Below are positions 56,568 through 64,000 of a stretch of DNA of 64,000 nt, one piece after another. The stretch is from Schizochytrium sp. TIO01 (taxonomy: Eukaryota; Sar; Bigyra; Thraustochytrida; Thraustochytriidae). The translations under genes were made by a program, and so were the position numbers. The notes under the pieces were generated by a model. That model searched no databases and was not told the origin of the DNA. It worked only from the letters and a program-made list of their open reading frames with translations. Each line of letters begins with the position of its first letter. Position 1 is the stretch's first letter. The stretch lies in assembly GCA_004764695.1 (NCBI GenBank), contig SMSO01000034.1, forward strand, positions 4,534,501 to 4,598,500, written 5' to 3'.

Positions 56568-59500
56568 TTAATTATAAGCACCAATGTGCTTTTTACTAAA
56601 CACTCTATTATGTGACTAGCATGTAGCAGGGTGACGTGCCTGCGTCTCCAAACAGGGTTTGCTTGATTGTTCTAATATTCTTCACTGGTAGAGGCCCCGT
56701 GTGCAGTTTCCAATTTAGCCTCTATTTTTTTTATCAATCTATCCCCACAGCTATTTCTCAACGGAGACAAATTCGGAAGGAGGAGGTCGTAATTGTGATC
56801 TTTGTCTCCATTCTGCACCATCCTTAATAGTGCAATAGAATTGGCTCAAAGTAGTGGTGACAACGAAATAGCACAAAAAGGAAGCGAAACTTGCAGATAG
56901 ATGGCTTTAAAATGGGAATATGTTTGTTACTCTCGTGAAAAGAGAAGACACCCACGTTTTATTATGCGAAACTAAAATGTGCCTTTCAATTGACAAATCT
57001 CCGTCGCCGTGTAAAAAACGGCGAACAGCTTCCTCCAGCACCTTCCCTTCACCACGAAGTCATTTATTTTCTTTTCTTCTTTTCTTTTTTTTGGGGGGGG
57101 GGTCCGGGACCCTTATTCACCAGCGTGCTTGAAGGAGTACTCGTAGATATCAAAGACCAGCCACCTAGGCAAAGGTTCCTCTAGCAACGTCCCTGCCTTA
57201 GTCTATCTCGGAGGAAGCACATTTTACACTTAGTCGAACGGATTTTTTCTGTTGGTCAGGATCTTGAAAAAATAGGAACCATTTCTGGAGATGAAAGCCG
57301 TGACATTAGTTTGGGCTAAGGCTTGCGTTACTCATGCTTATGTGAGGGTCCAAAGTCCCTTTAAAAAGACATGGAGCTCACAGCACTAAGATACATTATT
57401 TACTTTATTTTAACACGTATGATATTTAGACCCCCAAAATAATTGCTACACTCGAATGATTTGGATGCTGTTCCGTTGAGCTGTTCCAGCTGGTTCGTCG
57501 CATACATGCAAAACATGATACTGATGATACTTAAACAATCATTTTTGAGTACGCCACAACAGACCACTTGAAAGCTAATATTCAATGTGACATGAAAGTA
57601 GTGAGACTGCTCTCGAAACCTGTTCTCTTGAAAAGAAGTTTGTCCGTTACATCAATTCGGATTGCCCTTCTTGACACATTGGTACTTTGAGTCATAGACG
57701 CATGCTACATGGCTGTAGAAAGGTTATAAAAAGAACGAGCAGTGCTTGCGATCACCTGGAGCGCACTTAGAGTGTCAAAAAAGCTAGCAGGAAAGCAAGC
57801 AGCTCGCAAAAGTTCGATACCAACTGCCATTTTTACAATGATTTTTTTTTTTTTCAATTGTAAAAGCCACACTCGATTTAGCTCCAAAAGAAGTAAGATT
57901 AACCCTTTTCAATACGTAGGGCACGCTTCTATCTCTAAAGTTACGACTTCAGCGATGTTCAAATCTGTGGGAGATTGTTTTCTTATTCCAAGTTGTTGTC
58001 ACGGCTTCTTCATTTTGATTGACTGTTTTGGTTTCCTTTTCGTTTTTCCTTCGCTTGCTTTTCTCCTTCAACCTTTTTTCCGCAAGGGGGCATGGACAGC
58101 AGCAGGGAGGACAAGAGGAATTGACACGTAGAAAGTATTACATGTGCAATCGCGAATGATGTGAGTGCTTTCGTTTTAGGCGTCCTTGCTCTCCCCGGCA
58201 ATGTCTCACATTTTCTAAATATTTGAAAAAAGAAAGAAAAAGAAAGACCAAGAGGCAAAATATCTTGCTTGCTTTAAAACTATGCTTTGATGCGTTTAAA
58301 ACATAGCCTCAATTAAATGAATGAGCATTCTACGTAGTGCAAGCTAGCATAATGTTCTAGGTTCCAGGTCTCGAGCCGTTACTCTCTTCTTACTAAGTAA
58401 TTATGCTCGATTGAAAAAAACACGATTTGGACATGGATATGTTGGTTGATGCGTGATTCAAAGATTGTACAAGGCTACTGATAGTCTGTTGGGTATAGAG
58501 CCTATGGTGTTTCGAGCTTACAATCAAAGTATCTATAGCCTGTCAAATCAAGGAACGCGGTACTACAAAAATTAAAAAAGTTGACACTTAATGTGCTTGC
58601 CAGTGGAAGAGAAAACCAAATGGGCCATGGGTTGGCCGTGCTAAAAGTCCACCAAAAACTTAAAAAAAAAGACTAGGGAGTCGTTTCATTCAATTTTTAA
58701 TCTCATCTGATATATGGCCCTTCATAAAAGAGAATACATCGCGGAGGGCAGCACTGATAAGAAAGAAACCAGTATCAACGCTCAACATGTATATTTAGTT
58801 ACATGACTCGGAGATGAAAAACCTCAAGCCATTGCATAAATATTTGGAGTGATAAATGGGTCTTCTGTACATTCCCATGAAACGTCTTGCGATAGTTTAG
58901 AAAGTGACTGATCGACAAAAATGCCAACTGTGACATACATCACTTCAACACCTCTACTCTGTAGTCCAGGTTAGTGCTCGCAAAAAGGGGTAGCTTTGCA
59001 GTTTGTTTCTAACACTGAAAACCCATACCACATGTTTCCGAAAGAGTCCGTTTACGCTTCATTTATTCGCGCAAACATATTTTTGCTAATTGACTTTTAC
59101 TTGTGATCACCTTATTATTATACTTGCGCTCCAAATCCTTTCCACCAAACAGCTTTCACCTTGTGGGACATAACCGGCCTATATAGTTTCGTAGGACCTT
59201 GTCACTCAATAATAGAATCTTTGACATCTCATTGCAAAATTTTCAATATCACAAGAGCACCCATCTCCGATGTTTTCCTGCCCTTGCGCGTATGCCACCT
59301 TCATCTTCAATCACACGATACCATTCAACGGACCTTTTACTTGACCCCTCTTTACAACTTCAACTTAGCATTATATCTTTCCGCACAATAATCATCGTTA
59401 TTAGTAGTAATGATAAGAATGCAATTTCGTTCTGTTCCGTTCCTTTGCGCACGCGCTTCTTTCAACATGTTGATTGCACCTCCTGGGGTTTATGAATCAT

Positions 59501-60875
59501 GAATAAAATTGTGCAACAAGAACCGTAGAGAGAGGGCCAGGCTGCACATTCCTGAGGTGTTCTGGGCATATCCCGGAGGAAGGGTGGCCAGGAACGAAGT
59601 ATCCCGTGATGCATGGGCCAGCTGCGGCCTAGCTTGTGCCGGCAACGAGACGCTTTCTGCCGAGTTCCTCTCGTTGATACTAACTCTTTGACCCTTTTCC
59701 ATTACATTTTATTTCTTTTCATTTCCTATCTCTTTCCATAGTAATCATGGATCATAGCATTGTTCATGATTGTGCTTAAATAGACAACTGTGAAATAAAC
59801 ACATAGCAATTTTATAGAAGTAACTAAAAAATAAATAGACGGTAGGGTGGCAGAATATTACATTACCTGCAATTGAGATATATATCTTCAGTTCTCTCGC
59901 TCTGAAAGTCGGAGGTTTCTTTCCAAATTCAATTCTGCAAAGCACGGCTCGGAGAAACACCATGCCGACGGCCAGAAGAACCTTGGAGAAAGTCCAGTGA
60001 TTGCGGAGAACTCTGCCACATAGTAAACAATGGTTGGTTAATGACGTTTTGTCGAGAAACCACAATCGCAAATACCTTGTATTATGATGTGGCAACGTGA
60101 AAGAATGGAGACAGAAATGACATAGTTAGTTATACCCATTAAACGTCGTATTAGAGATCGCTGGAACGGTGTGGATTAGATGTACGTACATGAGTTGGAA
60201 ACCAGACTTTGTGATTTCTTCGAACAAATTGCACATGCAATGAATTGCTTAGGCTAACCTAGTAAATAGTGTAGCACTGATAAATTTATTCTTTAAATTA
60301 AAAAAAGAGTTTTGGAAACACTTTTGTATGTGTAAAAACATTTGGCCAAGTACACCGTGGCATCGCTGCTTTCGAAGAGGGCTGTTCAGACCGAAGACCT
60401 GCCAAATGCTTCTCCGCTTAGTTTCGAAGCATTCCCGTTTGAGAATGAAGATGACGATGATATAAGAAGGATGATGATCATGAGGGCATTTCACAACTAA
60501 TTTATTCACTCCTTCGCTGTTCAGTGTGTTAAACATTTCGATTGTTCTTTATTCTGGTGTAATATTTTAGTTTAAATTGGGTCCTTTTACTTACTAGTGA
60601 AAGCTCTACTATTTGTTGACTTTAGTTCACTATAGTTCATGATTTATAACTCACTTATTCAATAAATCCCACTTTTAATTTTTACTTTTCATTGAGCCGT
60701 AAACTTATTTACTTTGATTGTTTATTTATTCATTCATTCATTCACGCATTGCTATTTTGCTCGAAAGCAATCGCACGCGCCACGGGGCAGAGGCGGCTCC
60801 GCAGCAGCAGCAGCAGGAGCAGCAGAGCGGCGCTGAGGCCGTCGGAAGGTAGCTCGGGAACACAGCAAAGCTACC
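56568..60875. other. Long intergenic region
   Basis: About 4.3 kb without a supportable gene. It includes a G10 run near 57093-57102, T and A runs, and near its 3' end ATTC repeats (60726-60748) and an interrupted CAG run (about 60800-60830), probably in the 5' UTR of the DHHC gene. Open frames are short and unremarkable. Confidence 0.45.
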
Positions 60876-62299
60876 ATGCATCGTCGCCTGAATGGCTTCG
60901 AGCGGCCGTTCACCAACGACCAGATGCTCTCCTGGGTCTGCGAACCCGTGGCCGCCGTCATCTTCTATCTAATCGTCTCTCCGTTCGCCTTCGACGAGGT
61001 CCGCATTGCTCTCCTCACGGTGCACTCGGTGCTTCTGGCGGCACACGTGGCGTGCTGGCTGTACTGCAGCTTGACGGACCCTGGTGTGGATGTAAGTTTG
61101 GGTCTTGGGCTGAGACTCACGAGGCCATGAACGTGTACTTTTATTTGCGCTGGTTGGTGCTTGCTCCTAGTTTTATACTGAGTTTTATGCTTGCTGGGAT
61201 CATGTTTCATGACATGATGATATTTTTGGGCTTGGTATAAATGCTGAGTTTGTTAGCGTTCACAATCTGATTGCCAGCATTGCAATCTGTCTGTTTTACG
61301 AGGCTTGTGTGACATGGCTCTGAAATCAGTCAAGTCATTCTTCAATTTATAGAAGGCGAGGTTTCTGCAAATAAGATGAGGCTTGAATTCATGGAACAAA
61401 ATAGGAAATCAAGTTAAAGTTTGGCAAAGGCAAGCACCAACATAAGACTATAGTAGTGTGACAAAGATGACTGACGTTGACTGATTTATTGTCTCATGGC
61501 TAACCAATTTGAATTTCTTTGCGCGGGCGGTGTGGGGGGTAAAATATTATATTCTTTAGAGTGGATGCCCGTGGCCATGTATGGCAGAATCTCAAAAGGA
61601 GGTGAGGTACTGCTCTGTGTGTAATAAACAGGTCCCTGGCCTTGACCACCATTGCACGTGTAAGTTTTATGTCCAAAATATTGTTTGTTTGTTTGTTTTT
61701 GTAGAGACCCCAAGCCAGCACAAGGATAATTTACTCTCGAGAAACTGGAGGACTGATATGTACATTGTTTTCTGTTTACAAATCACCTTATCACTACTAT
61801 TTTGGTCATGTGGGGTGGTGCGAAACATTCATTCACTTGCATTTAAATAACAGGGTTAAACACGTGCATTGGAAAGAGGCAATACCCAGCCTTCTTTGCG
61901 CTTGTAACCATCGGAACCTTTATGTTTTGGTTTGAAGCCGTTATGTTTATTTGCCTTCTGACCGTATGGCGCACACCTGAAACTGAGGCCAAGGCGGTGG
62001 AGATTCTAGGATCCTTGGTCACCTACAAAGTCCTCTTGTCGCTCGCCACGTGTTTTGCAGCTGGCTTAGCATGTTCACTTTCTATCCTCTTTGTCTTTCA
62101 CATGTTTTTACAGTTCACAGGGAAAGGAACCTATGCGTGGATGATCTCCAATCGGGAAAAGAAGGTCGAAAAGGCAAAACGCGAAAAGGCCCTTGCTAGA
62201 GAACAAGAAATGACAAAAGCCAAGACAACTCAAGAAACAAATGGATTGGCGAAGGTTTCATCTGATTCTTTGTCTTCTCGCGAAATTGCACATGTCTAA
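60876..62299 (+). CDS. DHHC-type protein S-palmitoyltransferase, three exons
   Basis: Integral membrane enzyme that attaches palmitate to protein cysteines. Exons are 60876-61091, 61560-61659 and 61854-62299. Introns of 468 and 194 bp have GTAAGT donors; the acceptors are a pyrimidine-rich TTCTTTAG and AATAACAG. All phases match, giving 253 aa. Splicing rebuilds the DPG motif (LTDPGVD) and the zinc-binding core EVRYCSVCNKQVPGLDHHCT-WLNTCIGKRQYPAFF, in which the Trp codon is split between exons 2 and 3. Two membrane segments lie before the core and two after. A GTYAWM segment stands where the family has TTxE. The C-terminal tail (about 200-253) is highly charged and helical. Short for the family but complete. 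Acceptor of intron 1 could instead be at 61598, giving a protein 13 residues shorter. Confidence 0.9.
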
Positions 62300-62960
62300 A
62301 CTATTTGATTCTTGATAACATAAATCCTACACCGGATTACATCAAATGAACACAATCACACACGCCCTGGCCTTTTCATATTCGCTCCGGGTGCAAATGC
62401 CTTTCCAAGTGCCAATCAGTTTCGTTTTTGCTGCGTGAATGAGCATTTTTCTCTCAGCTCTTACGCCTGGCACTTGGCCTTTTTCTTAAGCGTCACGCAA
62501 CAACTTGAAAACCTTAAAGCCATCTCGCTCATCCATTTGCCTTTTCCTTTTCAGTGCAATCATAGTAGAGGGAACCATTTATTGTATTAGCACAATTATG
62601 CAGCCTTTATTTTTCTTTTTGTTTCTCATGCCGAGTTGTTCTTCAAATGGCTAGTTTGGGATGGATCGTACTGTTATGCGCGATAACTTCCTTCACAATT
62701 CGTATCCAAAAAAAAAAAAAAATCTGTCTTATTTGCGTCTCCTTTCAAGAAATAAATTAACTAAATCGAAAAGGAGGGAGTAACGTGACTCCATTTAGAT
62801 TACTGATAGAATGTTGTAATGTGCACTTCAAAGTGTTCTGTGACCACTCGCCAACGTAGAACTTTAGTTCTACAAGCATATGATAGTTATTTTCTCTATT
62901 GTGCTCTTGAAACAAGACTCAAAAGGATGACTTTTTGCAAGGTAATACTCTAATTAATGT
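62300..62960. other. Intergenic region between convergent genes
   Basis: About 660 bases between two 3' ends, with an A14 run near 62707-62721. No gene. Confidence 0.4.
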
Positions 62961-64000
62961 TTAAGAGGATACAATGTTCCACTGCATCACAGTTCGATCA
63001 TTTCCACCGGTAGAAACAAGGGTGTCCAAGCTCACAAACGCAACGTTTGTTACATGAGAAGCATGGCCTGAGCCAATCGCAAATTGAGCTTTACCCTTCA
63101 TATCTTCTGGAAAGGGGAATGGGAAAAGTCTAACTTCGCCAAAATCATCACTAGTTGCTAGCAAGGCAGGTGCTGCAGGGTCAGAGCTTACTAAGCGACA
63201 GCAAGCATTGATATCAGTTCCGTCTGCTTCTGCTTGCCAAATACCTTCAGTTTCCCAGGTGAGTGGACAATTTGTGGTAGCCCACTCTGTATCCTTGAGA
63301 TCGCTCGCGAAGGTGTGTTGCTTCTGGGTGACCAAACTGTAGAATAAAAGCTCATACGAAGCATCCGAGGTACGAATATACTCGGACGTTTTGGAAAAAT
63401 CAATATGCGTGACCGTTGATGTAGAGGCCGAAAAGGCAAACTTCTTGCTGAGGTCTGAAGCAGACATGATATAAACCTTTGAATCGCTTGATCCAGCTGC
63501 GAGGTACTTTCCATTTGGACTGAACTCCAGGCAGCTAATGTATGGCGGGCGAGACTTGTTCGTTTGTGCAGATTTCTTTTTCTTACCCTTAACTGCTGTC
63601 TGAATATGCTTTAGAGAATCTGCATCAAAGAGCATGACTTTATTCTCTGCGAGGCCTACAGCAAGAAAACGACCGTCCGAAGACCATGCAAGAGTTCGCG
63701 AAACAGCAGGCAATGTGTACTGAGCGTGTTGTGTACGGCCTTTCGCATCCCAAATACGTAAAATTTTGTCGTCACCTGCAGTAGCGATTCTATTGGATGA
63801 GGGGTGGGCCGCGAGTCCCCAAAGCTCGCCCTGAAAATGACCTGTAACAATATTTGCTTCAGATTTACGATCGATGATGACTCCACTGGCCAATGCAACA
63901 TGATTTTTAAGCACTGCTCGAACTGGGTGTTCAAACTTGGCTCCGCTACCCTCCTGAACTAATTTATCGTTTTTGACTGTCCAACTGACTAGCGTACCAT
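62961..64000 (-). CDS. EML-like WD40 protein, C-terminal part (runs off the window)
   Basis: The frame is open to the right edge, so only the C-terminal 345 or so residues are present; an apparent start at 63914 is a GTG and not real. The sequence is WD40 blades of the EML (echinoderm microtubule-associated protein-like) type: GELWGLAAHPSSNRIATAGDDKILRIWDA, ISCLEFSPNGKYLAAGSSDSKVYI, GIWQAEADGTDINACCR, LLATSDDFGEVRLFPFPFP and HVTNVAFVSLDTLVSTGGNDRTVMQWNIV, which closes the last blade. The GTDIN and DDFG..LF motifs are characteristic of the EML C-terminal propeller. Known members bind microtubules and tubulin. Whether the N-terminal HELP motif is present cannot be seen. Confidence 0.9.
   Translation of the reverse strand, partial: GTLVSWTVKNDKLVQEGSGAKFEHPVRAVLKNHVALASGVIIDRKSEANIVTGHFQGELWGLAAHPSSNRIATAGDDKILRIWDAKGRTQHAQYTLPAVSRTLAWSSDGRFLAVGLAENKVMLFDADSLKHIQTAVKGKKKKSAQTNKSRPPYISCLEFSPNGKYLAAGSSDSKVYIMSASDLSKKFAFSASTSTVTHIDFSKTSEYIRTSDASYELLFYSLVTQKQHTFASDLKDTEWATTNCPLTWETEGIWQAEADGTDINACCRLVSSDPAAPALLATSDDFGEVRLFPFPFPEDMKGKAQFAIGSGHASHVTNVAFVSLDTLVSTGGNDRTVMQWNIVSS

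Overview
This is nuclear DNA of a eukaryotic microbe. Genes sit far apart on both strands, several have GT-AG introns (51 to 729 bp), there are no operons, and the products are eukaryotic: NAT10/Kre33 RNA acetyltransferase, proteasome beta-6, DHHC palmitoyltransferase, EML-type WD40, TTL ligase, CRAL-TRIO/GOLD and NIPA. TIR-MORN architecture, mostly intron-poor genes, a bacterial-type Amt transporter and tetranucleotide-rich intergenic DNA fit a heterotrophic stramenopile such as a thraustochytrid. That assignment is an inference from gene content; no rRNA or marker gene is present to settle it.

Layout. 0.5-2 kb: two-exon Gfo/Idh/MocA oxidoreductase (-). 4.5-5.7: mitochondrial-type cysteine synthase (+). 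6.5-10.6: NAT10/Kre33 (-), with one intron and a one-base frame break. 12.1-13.2: TIR-MORN protein (-). 13.2-17.4: no recognisable gene. 17.4-18.5: ceramidase-like membrane protein (-). 20.4-21.6: NIPA-type Mg transporter (-). 21.6-32.1: gene desert packed with microsatellites. 32.1-33.7: second NIPA paralogue (+, one intron). 35.9-39.4: glutaredoxin-like ORF running into a TTL plus M14 metallopeptidase protein (+). 39.8-40.5: unknown gene with a frame break at an A7 run (-). 42.6-43.2: Asn-rich coiled-coil protein (+). 44.2-45.6: SLC26/SulP transporter (+) with a frame break and no STAS domain. 46.1-46.8: proteasome beta-6 (-). 47.8-48.4: VOC-fold protein (+). 49.1-51.0: CRAL-TRIO/GOLD protein (-). 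54.4-56.6: ammonium transporter (-). 60.9-62.3: three-exon DHHC palmitoyltransferase (+). 63.0 to window end: C-terminal part of an EML-like WD40 protein (-).

The genes do not form one pathway. Loose themes are cysteine/sulfate metabolism (cysteine synthase, SulP), ion transport (two NIPA, Amt, SulP) and microtubule or lipid biology (TTL-M14, EML, CRAL-TRIO, DHHC, ceramidase-like). The strongest oddities are a ligase and a metallopeptidase on one chain, a TIR-MORN protein that keeps the TIR glutamate, four genes each interrupted by a single-base frame change next to a short homopolymer, a tandem array of hairpin-forming 22-bp units upstream of the Asn-rich gene, and a recurring intergenic GTAGGTAC motif.
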